Below are positions 1 through 9,763 of a DNA stretch of 64,000 nt, in pieces; position 1 is the stretch's first letter, and the number at the start of each line of letters is the position of its first letter. Origin of the DNA: an uncultured Acetatifactor sp. (lineage in GTDB: Bacteria; Bacillota; Clostridia; Lachnospirales; Lachnospiraceae). The position numbers and the translations under genes were made by a program. Where the stretch lies: positions 1 through 64,000 of the forward strand of contig CANQPH010000100.1 in assembly GCA_947625675.1 (NCBI GenBank), written 5' to 3'. Below the pieces are notes generated by a model. The model ran no database searches, was not told the origin of the DNA, and was given only the letters and a program-made list of their open reading frames with translations.

Positions 1-105
1 TCAAAAAGGTGTTGACTTTTTAAGAGGATTTATGTATCATGTATTACTGTGAATGGATGGAATGAAAACTCTCAAGAAGGCCAATTAAAGGCATTGCATA
101 GACAA

Positions 106-130
106 GCCCTTATTCGGCCCGAATAAGGGC
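106..130. repeat. Perfect 12-bp-arm inverted repeat GCCCTTATTCGG-C-CCGAATAAGGGC
   Basis: Read directly; no T-tract follows, so terminator function is uncertain. Confidence 0.7.
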
Positions 131-334
131 CAAGTGTAAAAATATATTGGCATTCAAGATTGTTACTATAGGATTCACATTAATTCCCACGATGATGTGT
201 AGATAGCAGAAGAGTAGTGGGAACGTAACTATTAACTTATTTTAGCGGCGGATTTAACATTTTGTGCACATTATTAATTTTACAATCTAATGTTTTCAAA
301 TTGACGATATAACGGTTTGTATTGGAGGATTTTC

Positions 335-1309
335 ATGGAACGTCGTGTATTAGTTACAGGTGCCGGAGGAATGGTAGGCTCTCACATGGTAGAGTATTTT
401 CATAATCAACACATTCCTATAATTGGAACATATTATAAACCAACAACAGACCTTTCGGATATATATGGACTGGCGAAATTATATCAATGTGATGTGAGAT
501 ATTTTTTGAACATCTACAATATAATAAACAAATTTTTACCAACGGAAATATATCACTTGGCCGCTCAAAGCTATCCTACCGTTTCTTGGGACAAACCTCA
601 GGAAACACTTGACATCAACATTATCGGTACGGTCAACGTTTTTGAAGCAATTAAAATGGTACAAAAAACGAACCCGGAATATAACCCCATGGTAATAGTT
701 GCCTGTTCGAGTGCTGAATATGGGAAAACGTTGGAACAATTAGAAGCTCCCGTCACAGAAGAAGCTCCTTTATTGCCGCTTCATCCCTATGGGGTCAGTA
801 AGGTAGGACAAGATTTGCTGTCATATCAATATTATATTAATTTTGGTATCCGGTGCATCAGAGCGAGAATTTTTAATACGACTGGCCCGAGAAAAAAGAA
901 TGATGTGTGCTCTGATTTTGTAGAGCGTATTGTCTCATTGGAAAAATATGGTGGAAGAGATTTGTTCGTTGGGAATTTAGAATCCAAACGAGCGATTACG
1001 GATGTCCGTGATTTGGTATCCGCATTATCTCTATTGGCTTTATATGGTCAACCTGGTGAGGCCTATAATATTAGCGGCAAGAATGTATACAAAATAATGG
1101 ACATAGTAAATATCTTACGACAATATGCCAAAACACCTTTTAGTATAAAAGTCGAAGAAGCTTTATTGCGGCCTTCTGATGAGAAGGTTATATGTGGTGA
1201 TTCCCAGAAATTAATCAAGCAAACGGGATGGCAACAGCAATACGCTTTAGAAATGACCATTGCCGATATGTTGGAATACGAACGTGAAAGGAAATTACCT
1301 CCAAAATGA
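335..1309 (+). CDS. GDP-mannose 4,6-dehydratase-like SDR (NAD-dependent epimerase/dehydratase)
   Basis: VTGAGGMVGSHMVEYF Rossmann motif; 'AAQSYPTVSWDKPQETLDINIIGTVNVFEAI' and 'YGVSKVGQD' typical of the GMD family; start chosen at MERRVL. Confidence 0.8.
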   Translation: MERRVLVTGAGGMVGSHMVEYFHNQHIPIIGTYYKPTTDLSDIYGLAKLYQCDVRYFLNIYNIINKFLPTEIYHLAAQSYPTVSWDKPQETLDINIIGTVNVFEAIKMVQKTNPEYNPMVIVACSSAEYGKTLEQLEAPVTEEAPLLPLHPYGVSKVGQDLLSYQYYINFGIRCIRARIFNTTGPRKKNDVCSDFVERIVSLEKYGGRDLFVGNLESKRAITDVRDLVSALSLLALYGQPGEAYNISGKNVYKIMDIVNILRQYAKTPFSIKVEEALLRPSDEKVICGDSQKLIKQTGWQQQYALEMTIADMLEYERERKLPPK

Positions 1310-2379
1310 AACTGTTATGTGTAACAAGAAAATATCCCCCCGGAGTTGGCGGGATGGAAAAATATTGTTATAAGTTATTTTCCAAATTTAAAGAGCATCC
1401 GAACGTTGAAGTAAAAATATTAGCATTGGGTAGATCACAAAAGAATCTTATATGGTTTTTGCCATATTGTGCCCTTTTTCTTATGATCAATGCACACAAA
1501 TTTGACGTTATCTATTATGGGGATTTGCTTTTGTGCGGGCCAGCCTATTTGGGCAAAATCTTTAGCCCTAAAACACGCCATATTGTTGATACACATGGCC
1601 TTGACATTCTATATCCGAATCCCCTTTATCAGTTTTATTTGAAGCTATTTTGCAGATGCTTTCAGACATATATCTGTAACAGCAGCGTTACTGAAAAGAC
1701 CCTGCATCAACGTGGCATTTACAAAACCATTGTTATAAACCGTGGCATTGAAAAAGATTATTCCTGTTCAATCCCCAGGGAAGTAACCCGCCAGAAATAT
1801 AATATACCGGAAGACGCCACAATACTATTAACTGTTGGGCGCCTGGTAAAAAGGAAAGGCGTACAATGGTTTGTTGAAAAGGTCATGCCTGAATTAAAGG
1901 GCGAGAATATTTACTATTTTGTAATTGGTGAGGGCACAGAAAAAGAAAGTATCCAAATGGCAATCAAAAAGAATAAATTGGAGGAAAAGGTATATCTGCT
2001 TGGAAAAGTTACGGATGAAATATTAACGGAATTATATGCCAATGCAGATTTGTTCATTATGCCCAATATTGCTGTCAAAAATGATCCAGAAGGCTTTGGC
2101 ATAGTTGCGCTTGAAGCGAGCTGCGCCGGTTTAATTGTTTTGGCAAGTAAAATAGATGGAATCGTCGATGCAGTCATAGATGAGAAAAACGGTTACCTCT
2201 TGGAATGCGAAAATGCAACTTCTTATATAACTAAAATTAAAGACTATATGGATAATATCAATCTGTATAAAAATAGGGCGGAACAGTTTTCTGCTTATAC
2301 GAAAGAACATTTTGATTTGGATCACATTACGAATAATTACATAACCGTTTTTGAGAATTCATTGTTGGAAAGAAATTAA
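1306..2379 (+). CDS. Glycosyltransferase family 4
   Basis: PPGVGGMEKY N-terminus, 'LLTVGRLVKRKGVQWF', 'MPNIAVKNDPEGFGIVALEASCAGLIVLAS'; overlaps preceding stop. Confidence 0.85.
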   Translation: MKLLCVTRKYPPGVGGMEKYCYKLFSKFKEHPNVEVKILALGRSQKNLIWFLPYCALFLMINAHKFDVIYYGDLLLCGPAYLGKIFSPKTRHIVDTHGLDILYPNPLYQFYLKLFCRCFQTYICNSSVTEKTLHQRGIYKTIVINRGIEKDYSCSIPREVTRQKYNIPEDATILLTVGRLVKRKGVQWFVEKVMPELKGENIYYFVIGEGTEKESIQMAIKKNKLEEKVYLLGKVTDEILTELYANADLFIMPNIAVKNDPEGFGIVALEASCAGLIVLASKIDGIVDAVIDEKNGYLLECENATSYITKIKDYMDNINLYKNRAEQFSAYTKEHFDLDHITNNYITVFENSLLERN

Positions 2380-3335
2380 TGAAAGTTAAATATGCTTGGA
2401 TAAAACGATTAGGGAATATAATAACCATCCTTGCGGTTGTTTTAATCATAAAAAAAATATATTCCTATAATCTTGACTATACTTTTTTCTTAAAACCATA
2501 TGCATTGCTTTTAGTTGGCGCTTGTTTGGCAGCATATATGATAAGTGTAATTTTGGGAGTGATTCCATGGTTAAAGATGGTGGAAATCGTTTCCGGGAAA
2601 AACATTGATTATAGAGCTGCAATTTTTGTACAGGTTCGTTCCAACTTATTAAAATACCTTCCGGGAAATATTTTTCAGTATGTCGGCAAAAACGAATTGG
2701 CAATAAGGTGTAATATTGGGCATGCACAGGTGGCTATATCCACTATGCTGGATATAGCAGTGATGCTGTTAGTGGCTACATTATTGGGAGTTTTATGTAG
2801 TTATAAGTATCTTATAAGCATCTTAAAATTGTATATATCTTATAAACAAATTTTTCTTTTAGTTATTGGTTTATTATTCTTATTATTGTTTTTAGGGTTA
2901 TATGCAAGAAAACAAAAACACTTGACAAGAGACATCATTCAAATACTTAAAAAAAAGGAAAATCACAGAAAAATTCTTGTTTGTATCCTATATTATATTA
3001 TTCAAAATTTTTGGATGTCGATAATTTATATTGTGATATTAACTTTAGTTTCTGGGTCAGGAACCGGAGATTATTCTCTTTTTCTAATTATTGGGGCAAA
3101 TATATTGTCTGGGGTTATTGGGTTATTGACGCCTGGCGCCCCTGGTGGTTTGGGAATTAGAGAAATGGTAATGTTAATGATTACGCATGGTCTATACAAT
3201 GAATCCACGATTATGCTTGCTTCGGTAATTTATAGATTCATTTCTATAATCGGAGACATACTCTCGTTCCTATTCATTGCGCTGATCATGAATTTAAAAC
3301 GCTCTCGGATATTCAGGAGGAAAAATTTTGAGTGA
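2379..3335 (+). CDS. Polytopic membrane protein, lysylphosphatidylglycerol synthase TM/UPF0104-like
   Basis: Multiple hydrophobic segments, 'LTPGAPGGLGIREMVM' motif characteristic of UPF0104. Confidence 0.7.
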   Translation: MKVKYAWIKRLGNIITILAVVLIIKKIYSYNLDYTFFLKPYALLLVGACLAAYMISVILGVIPWLKMVEIVSGKNIDYRAAIFVQVRSNLLKYLPGNIFQYVGKNELAIRCNIGHAQVAISTMLDIAVMLLVATLLGVLCSYKYLISILKLYISYKQIFLLVIGLLFLLLFLGLYARKQKHLTRDIIQILKKKENHRKILVCILYYIIQNFWMSIIYIVILTLVSGSGTGDYSLFLIIGANILSGVIGLLTPGAPGGLGIREMVMLMITHGLYNESTIMLASVIYRFISIIGDILSFLFIALIMNLKRSRIFRRKNFE

Positions 3336-4335
3336 AATAAACGTAGTCTATATTTGTAATGATGCTTATATGCCCATGACGGGTATATCAATATATTCGC
3401 TGCTTGAAAACAATAAGAAGGCTTCCGAAATCCATATTTATTTGGCAGGTGATAATATAAGTTCTCAAAACAGTGAGAAACTAATGAAACTAATAAACTG
3501 CTATAATCGACAATTACATTATATCGACATTTCTAATATTTGCAAAAAAATGGATGAAAGCGGCATAAAAAAATATAAAGGAAAGACCTATTCTCCATAC
3601 CTGAAAAACTTCATGGCAAACGAAGTAAATAGGAAGGTAAATCGCTTATTATACATTGATTCAGATACAATTATTGACAACTCAATAGAAGCATTGTTTA
3701 CCATGGAACTGGACAAGCCGATATATATGGTTGCAGACATAATGTGGGATTTTCGCAAAAGGGTTCTTGGAATGGAAAAGGATGCTTTTTATTATAACGG
3801 TGGCATCATTCTGTATAATATTCCCGAATGGGAAGAAAGAAATTGCTTTAACCGTTATTGGGATTTCCTATGCAATTCTCCGCATCAATTTACGTTAGGA
3901 GATCAGGATATTACAAATTTACTTTTTAGTAAGGCTGATATTTCTAATAGTGAAATTGGCACTCTTCCATTAAAATTCAATTATTTTTTGAAAAAGCAGT
4001 TTATTGATTCATCAATAAAAGAGGCACATAGTGTCTTTTACACCCAAAAAGAAATAGAGAACATTGAAACGGATGCCATTATATATCATTTCTCCAAGTA
4101 TAATGGCGAACGTCCTTGGGAAAAAGATAATGTTCATCCATTTAGAGATAAATTTTTATATTATAAAAATCAGTCCCCGTGGTCTGACTTCCCTGAATTT
4201 GAAAACAAGCGTTCAAAAATTATGGATATACAAATCAAACTCAAAAATATTTTACCCGAATATGCATATATACCAATTTTAAGGACGGCGCAAAAATGGT
4301 ACTTTTTCAAAAGTGAAAGGCAGTTGAACAAGTAA
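3328..4335 (+). CDS. Glycosyltransferase family 8
   Basis: 'VVYICNDAYMPMTGISIYSLLENN', 'RLLYIDSDTIIDNSI', 'YYNGGIILYNI', 'LGDQDITNLLF'. Confidence 0.88.
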   Translation: MSEINVVYICNDAYMPMTGISIYSLLENNKKASEIHIYLAGDNISSQNSEKLMKLINCYNRQLHYIDISNICKKMDESGIKKYKGKTYSPYLKNFMANEVNRKVNRLLYIDSDTIIDNSIEALFTMELDKPIYMVADIMWDFRKRVLGMEKDAFYYNGGIILYNIPEWEERNCFNRYWDFLCNSPHQFTLGDQDITNLLFSKADISNSEIGTLPLKFNYFLKKQFIDSSIKEAHSVFYTQKEIENIETDAIIYHFSKYNGERPWEKDNVHPFRDKFLYYKNQSPWSDFPEFENKRSKIMDIQIKLKNILPEYAYIPILRTAQKWYFFKSERQLNK

Positions 4336-5732
4336 TGGAAATGAAAGATATTGTAAAAAAATTAATAATTTCCTGGAAAAATTCCAACGGAAACGTTAAT
4401 TCCACCGAAGAAATTTTGGAATGGATCCAAAACATTAATGATAAAACATATGTTAATATCCAGGAATGTAGTATAAATGATAATACTTTTTGGTTTTATG
4501 ATGATTATAATGGCGAAATACTTAACCGGAAACGAAGCTTTTTTTCCGTTAAGGGGATGCGGCTATTTGTCAATAATGCATTTGTAATGGAACAGCCTAT
4601 CATAATACAACCGGAAATCGGTTATCTTGGCATAATATGCAAGGAAATTGATGGCGTTTTGAATTTTTTGATGCAAGCTAAAATTGAGCCAGGTAACATT
4701 AATTGTGTTCAAATATCCCCTACAATACAGGCGACAAAAAGTAATTTTACAAGAGTTCACGGGGGAAGATTGCCCTTGTATTTTGAATACTTTGAAAATT
4801 CCGCTAGGTACACAGTTATTTATGATCAAATACAATCAGAACAAGCTTCACGATTTTTGAATAAAAGAAATAGAAACATGATCATGCTTATAGATGAAGA
4901 TATTCCGATTTATGAAAACTTTGTCTGGATGACTCTTGGTCAAATAAAAGAATTAATGAAGTTTGATAATATTGTAAATATGGATACCAGAACAGTATTA
5001 TCAGGTATTCCGATTGGCTCCGTAAATTTTTCTGATAATGAACTTTCCGAAATGGGAACCTACTTTACAGACGAGGCTCTATTCCGTTCTTTTTTTACAG
5101 TACAACCTGCAGATACGTTGCCCAACATTTATCAATATGTAAACAACTATAAGATGTTCAATGATATAAAGAAAGTAAGCATTCCGTTAAACCAGTTAGT
5201 AGATTGGGATATAGACGAATATGGCATCACTTGTAAGAAACAGGCAAACTTTATGGTGAGATATTATAAAATAGCGATTTCAGGAAGAGAAATTCAAAAT
5301 TGGCACCAGCCATTATTCAAGGCGATCGGAGAGGCGATTTTGGGGCTGATATGCTGTAAAAAGGAAGGCATTATAAAATTTTTAATCTCTACCAAAAATG
5401 AAATAGGAGTTTTTGACAAAATTGAACTCGGCCCCAGCGTTCAATTAGAACCAATACATATAGCTACCAATAACAATGTAGTGGAAGCGCTTTTTTTTCA
5501 ACACCTATTAAATCATACGGGAATAATTACGGATGTCCGATTGTCTGAGGAAGGGGGGCGGTTTTACCATGAGCAGAACAGAAATGTAATACTAGAAATT
5601 GAGGAAAACGAACTGTCCCAACTGCCTCCGGGATTCTTTTGGGTTGATTATGGAACTTTGAATTACTTAATACAAATCAATAATTGCTTAAATATACAAT
5701 TAAGAAATTTGCTGTCTTTAGTCAAGATATGA
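4335..5732 (+). CDS. NDP-hexose 2,3-dehydratase family protein
   Basis: EvaA/TylCVI-type hallmarks 'QPEIGYLGIICKEIDGVLNFLMQAKIEPGNINCVQISPTIQATKSNFTRVHGG' and 'FVWMTLGQIKELMK..NIVNMDTRTVLSGI'; two repeated halves. Confidence 0.85.
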   Translation: MEMKDIVKKLIISWKNSNGNVNSTEEILEWIQNINDKTYVNIQECSINDNTFWFYDDYNGEILNRKRSFFSVKGMRLFVNNAFVMEQPIIIQPEIGYLGIICKEIDGVLNFLMQAKIEPGNINCVQISPTIQATKSNFTRVHGGRLPLYFEYFENSARYTVIYDQIQSEQASRFLNKRNRNMIMLIDEDIPIYENFVWMTLGQIKELMKFDNIVNMDTRTVLSGIPIGSVNFSDNELSEMGTYFTDEALFRSFFTVQPADTLPNIYQYVNNYKMFNDIKKVSIPLNQLVDWDIDEYGITCKKQANFMVRYYKIAISGREIQNWHQPLFKAIGEAILGLICCKKEGIIKFLISTKNEIGVFDKIELGPSVQLEPIHIATNNNVVEALFFQHLLNHTGIITDVRLSEEGGRFYHEQNRNVILEIEENELSQLPPGFFWVDYGTLNYLIQINNCLNIQLRNLLSLVKI

Positions 5733-5743
5733 GAGGTGTGAAT

Positions 5744-6778
5744 ATGATCAGAATGGGTGTAATATGTCCGTCAGAAATAGCATTTCGCCGTTTTATGCCT
5801 GCCATAAGCCAAGACAAGGATTTTCAATTCGTTGGCATTGGAGTTTGTCGAGAAACTGAGTTGTGGGGACACGATAATATGTCCGGAGAAGAAATAAAGA
5901 ACATATTAGTCCAGGAACGCCGCAAGGCAGAAGCATTTATCAATGTATACGGGGGAAAAATATACGATGGATATAGCCAAATCATTGAATCAAAAGAGAT
6001 AGATGCATTATACATTCCTCTGCCTCCAGCTCTTCATTATAAATGGGCCAAAATGGCATTGACGAATAATCTGCATGTCCTAGTAGAAAAGCCCGCAACA
6101 ACGTTGCAAAATAATACTGAAGAACTTGTAAAAACGGCGCAAGACCGCAGCCTTGCCTTGCATGAAAATTATATGTTCATATTCCATCAGCAGCTAGAAG
6201 CTATAAATAATATCATTCATGATGGTACAGTAGGGGATGTGCGCTTGTATAGAATCTGTTTTGGTTTCCCCCAAAGGCAGAAAAATGATTTTAGATACAA
6301 GAAAGACTTAGGAGGCGGAGCATTAATTGATGCCGGTGGTTATGTGTTGAAGTATGCTCATATGCTATTAGGAGAATCGGCAAAAATAACAGCGGCCCAA
6401 CTAAATTATATAGAAGGATACGAGGTGGATATGTATGGATCAGCGACAATCGTCAACCGATACGGAGACACCGCCCAGATAGCCTTTGGCATGGATAACA
6501 GCTACAAATGCGAACTGGAAGTATGGGGAAGTAAAGGATGTTTATTGACAGGAAGAATATTAACGGCGCCAGCCGGGTTTGTTCCGGAAATCGAAATAAA
6601 AACCGCAGAGGGTACCAGGAAACAAAATTTGCCTTCTGATGATGCCTTTTTGAAGTCAATACAGCATTTTAAGAAGTGCATTCAAACGAATCATGTTAGG
6701 ACAAATAATTATCAAAATATATTGAAGCAGGCCGGACTTGTTGAAAGTTTCCTTTCCATTGCACGGAATACTCGTTGA
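5744..6778 (+). CDS. Gfo/Idh/MocA family oxidoreductase (NDP-hexose 3-ketoreductase-like)
   Basis: N-terminal Rossmann, 'DALYIPLPPALHYKWAKMALTNNLHVLVEKPATT', 'GGGALIDAGGYVLKYAHMLLG'; start at MIRMGV. Confidence 0.8.
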   Translation: MIRMGVICPSEIAFRRFMPAISQDKDFQFVGIGVCRETELWGHDNMSGEEIKNILVQERRKAEAFINVYGGKIYDGYSQIIESKEIDALYIPLPPALHYKWAKMALTNNLHVLVEKPATTLQNNTEELVKTAQDRSLALHENYMFIFHQQLEAINNIIHDGTVGDVRLYRICFGFPQRQKNDFRYKKDLGGGALIDAGGYVLKYAHMLLGESAKITAAQLNYIEGYEVDMYGSATIVNRYGDTAQIAFGMDNSYKCELEVWGSKGCLLTGRILTAPAGFVPEIEIKTAEGTRKQNLPSDDAFLKSIQHFKKCIQTNHVRTNNYQNILKQAGLVESFLSIARNTR

Positions 6779-6788
6779 TTCGGAGGAT

Positions 6789-7694
6789 ATGATGAAAAAG
6801 AAAATTTCTGTTATTGGAGCAAACAGTTATATAGGAAGAAATCTAACCTCTGTTATTTTAAAAAAAAGCGAACTATATGACATATTCCTTTATGACCGCA
6901 ACGAAAATCAAGTAGATGGAATTTCAAATTATAAGTGTATTGATATTCTTTCTGCTGACTCTGTCAAAAATATAAATTTTGATGTTGATATAATCTATAT
7001 GTTTGTTGGAAAAACCGGAAGCGCCAACGGCTTTCAAGATTTCCAATCATTCATCGACATTAATGAACTGGCCTTACTAAATATTTTAACAGAATATGTC
7101 CGTCAAAAATCCACCGCAAAAATTGTTTTTCCCTCTACGAGATTGGTCTATAAAGGCAAGCATGGGAGCTTGGATGAAAATGCAGAAAAAGAAAGCAAAA
7201 CGATATACGCCGTAAACAAATGGGCCTGTGAAAAATATCTTGAAATATATCATCGGGTGTTTGGGGTTAATTACATAATACTTCGACTTTGCGTTCCCTA
7301 TGGAACCTTGGTGCCAGGAGCCTTTTCCTATGGTACGGCAGAGTTCATGTTAAAGCAGGCAATGCGGGGTCAAAACATAACATTATACGGAGATGGAAGT
7401 CCTAGAAGAACACTGACATATATGGGGGATTTATGTGACATTTTGTTAGAAGCGGCACTCTCTCCCATCATCAAAAATGACGTCTATAATATCGGCGGGG
7501 AAGATTATAGTCTAAAAGACATGGCAGAATTAATTGCCCTAAAATATCAAGTGGCCGTTGAAATGGTCGAATGGCCCGAACTGTCAAAAAAAATTGAATC
7601 AGGTGATACTGTGTTCAATTCCTTAAAACTCGACAACTTATTACATATACAATACAAAGAGACTTTTGAACGTTGGATAAATGGCAATGAATGA
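6789..7694 (+). CDS. NAD-dependent epimerase/dehydratase (SDR; possible 4-ketoreductase)
   Basis: 'ISVIGANSYIGRN', 'YAVNKWACEKYL', 'YGDGSPRRTLTYMGDLCD'. Confidence 0.8.
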   Translation: MMKKKISVIGANSYIGRNLTSVILKKSELYDIFLYDRNENQVDGISNYKCIDILSADSVKNINFDVDIIYMFVGKTGSANGFQDFQSFIDINELALLNILTEYVRQKSTAKIVFPSTRLVYKGKHGSLDENAEKESKTIYAVNKWACEKYLEIYHRVFGVNYIILRLCVPYGTLVPGAFSYGTAEFMLKQAMRGQNITLYGDGSPRRTLTYMGDLCDILLEAALSPIIKNDVYNIGGEDYSLKDMAELIALKYQVAVEMVEWPELSKKIESGDTVFNSLKLDNLLHIQYKETFERWINGNE

Positions 7695-9747
7695 AAAGAC
7701 AACGAAGAAGGAAAAGGTTGTCATGACTCAAATACTTTTAGGAATAGCTTCTTTTACAATATGTATGACCGGACAAGTTTTTTGGTTAAATAAAAAACTT
7801 GAAAACAATGTGAACAATATCATCCTGGCCGCATCAAATGTATTCGTCATAATTGCAATAAGTTCCAATATACTGGCCGTATTGGGAATTTATAATATCA
7901 ATGTAGTTATGATTTTACTGTTGGATGTTGGAATACTTCTATGCCTTGCTAACAGGAATTACCTAAAACAACATGAGTGGACAAAGGGAGAAAAAAGGAG
8001 CTTTCTTGGACTTTTTGTGTGCCTTCTCTTTATATTTTTCCTATATAGTTTTTTTACAATTATTCCCTTTGGAATAGGAAGAGATCCTTCCGCCTATTTT
8101 TATGAAGCCATCCATATTGCCCAAACCGGAGGAATACATTTTGACGGAGATCCTTTCATTTCCCAGAATTATGATGAAGTTAAAAATCTCATCGATTTGA
8201 ACGGAGCAGCCTTATACTCTGCATATGATTATCAAATATCAGATATCCCAGGAGATACTGTGATTCAGTTTCTCCATATGTTTCCAAGTTGTCTGGCAAC
8301 GGGATACAGTTTGGCCGGAATCAAGGGGTTGCTATTAGTAAATCCAATATTATCCATATTAAGCTTATCATTAATTTTTATTTATATGAAAGATATTTTA
8401 TCAGTTCCAAAAGCGGCAGGGATTGCTTTTCTATTTTGTGCATTAAATCCAGCCCAAATATATGCATCAAGAATCACACAATCTGAAATATTATGCCAAT
8501 TCATTTTTATATTAAGTCTCTACTATTATGGAAAGGCTCATAAATATGGCAGTTTATGGTTATTCGCCGCATCTGGTATTCTTCAAGGTTTAATGACCTT
8601 CAACCGAATAGATATGTATATTTTGGGTGTGGGTATCTTTTCACTTGCAATATATTATATATGGAGTTGCCCTGAGTACACGAAAGGCATTTTGCTGTAT
8701 AGTGGTTCTTATTTCTTAATGGCAGTTTTGTCATTGTATTATGGTTTCCATTTTTCATTCCCGTATTTTATGGATCACTGGGAAATGGGGGTTTTATCAA
8801 AAATCATAATTTTTGACAGTGTCCTCTTTGTTATTGTGTTAATCAGCGTTGTGGTACAATATGTTTTTTTTCGTAATAAAAGGCTGCCTGATGTTGTGGA
8901 TTTCTTTTCACATAATAAAATCGCCATTATGGGGTTGGCAAGTTCTTTAATTATATTAACATTATTCGCATATTTTATCAGGCCAATTATTACTGTTGCC
9001 CAAAATGACGCGCAACGATTTAGTTCCCATTCCTTGGTTGAATTTTGTTTTTATACTTCGTTCCCCGCCATTTTCTTTGCAATATTCGGACTTTGTAAAC
9101 TGATTTACGCATTACCAACGAAGTCCATATCTTTCTATTTGCCCTGGCTTCTCATTGGAATGTCAAACCTATTTTTATACATATATAGTCCCAGCATAGC
9201 AAGCGATCAAATTTGGGCTTCAAGACGTTGGATAACAATTTGTATTCCGTTTATTCTCATGCTCTCCGCCATTGGAATATCAAACCTTGTTACGAAAAAG
9301 AGAACTTTTCAAGTCAAAATAATTATCTGCGCATTGACAATCTTTTTTATGTTATTTCAGACTCGGGGCTTCTTATTGAAAAACATCGGAGGAAATATAT
9401 GGGAAGAGTATGAGCAATATTCTGAATTAATAGGTGACGATAAATTATATTTCTGTAACAACAAATTTATAGTAACTTTGTTAAGAGAAATTTGGGATAA
9501 GAAAAATGTATATAGAACGAAAACTACTTTCAATGAATCCATAGAAGAATATTTATCAGAAAACGGTCTCGCTTATTATATAGGGGACTTGCCCCAGGCA
9601 ATAATAAATAACCCAAATATAGTAGTAACAAAAATAAAGAATTATTCTTTAAATAGCAACGAATTAGAACGTGCTTACGGCAGGATGCCAACAAAAATAG
9701 TAGATGTTACGATAATAGCGGACATATATAGATTAGAACACGAATAG
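7681..9747 (+). CDS. Large polytopic membrane protein (GT-C/ArnT-like fold candidate)
   Basis: Many TM segments; 'GIGRDPSAYFYEAIHIAQTGG', 'ALNPAQIYASRITQSEILCQF' resemble GT39/GT-C membrane transferases. Confidence 0.55.
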   Translation: MAMNEKTTKKEKVVMTQILLGIASFTICMTGQVFWLNKKLENNVNNIILAASNVFVIIAISSNILAVLGIYNINVVMILLLDVGILLCLANRNYLKQHEWTKGEKRSFLGLFVCLLFIFFLYSFFTIIPFGIGRDPSAYFYEAIHIAQTGGIHFDGDPFISQNYDEVKNLIDLNGAALYSAYDYQISDIPGDTVIQFLHMFPSCLATGYSLAGIKGLLLVNPILSILSLSLIFIYMKDILSVPKAAGIAFLFCALNPAQIYASRITQSEILCQFIFILSLYYYGKAHKYGSLWLFAASGILQGLMTFNRIDMYILGVGIFSLAIYYIWSCPEYTKGILLYSGSYFLMAVLSLYYGFHFSFPYFMDHWEMGVLSKIIIFDSVLFVIVLISVVVQYVFFRNKRLPDVVDFFSHNKIAIMGLASSLIILTLFAYFIRPIITVAQNDAQRFSSHSLVEFCFYTSFPAIFFAIFGLCKLIYALPTKSISFYLPWLLIGMSNLFLYIYSPSIASDQIWASRRWITICIPFILMLSAIGISNLVTKKRTFQVKIIICALTIFFMLFQTRGFLLKNIGGNIWEEYEQYSELIGDDKLYFCNNKFIVTLLREIWDKKNVYRTKTTFNESIEEYLSENGLAYYIGDLPQAIINNPNIVVTKIKNYSLNSNELERAYGRMPTKIVDVTIIADIYRLEHE

Positions 9748-9763
9748 TTCGAGGGAGAATAAA

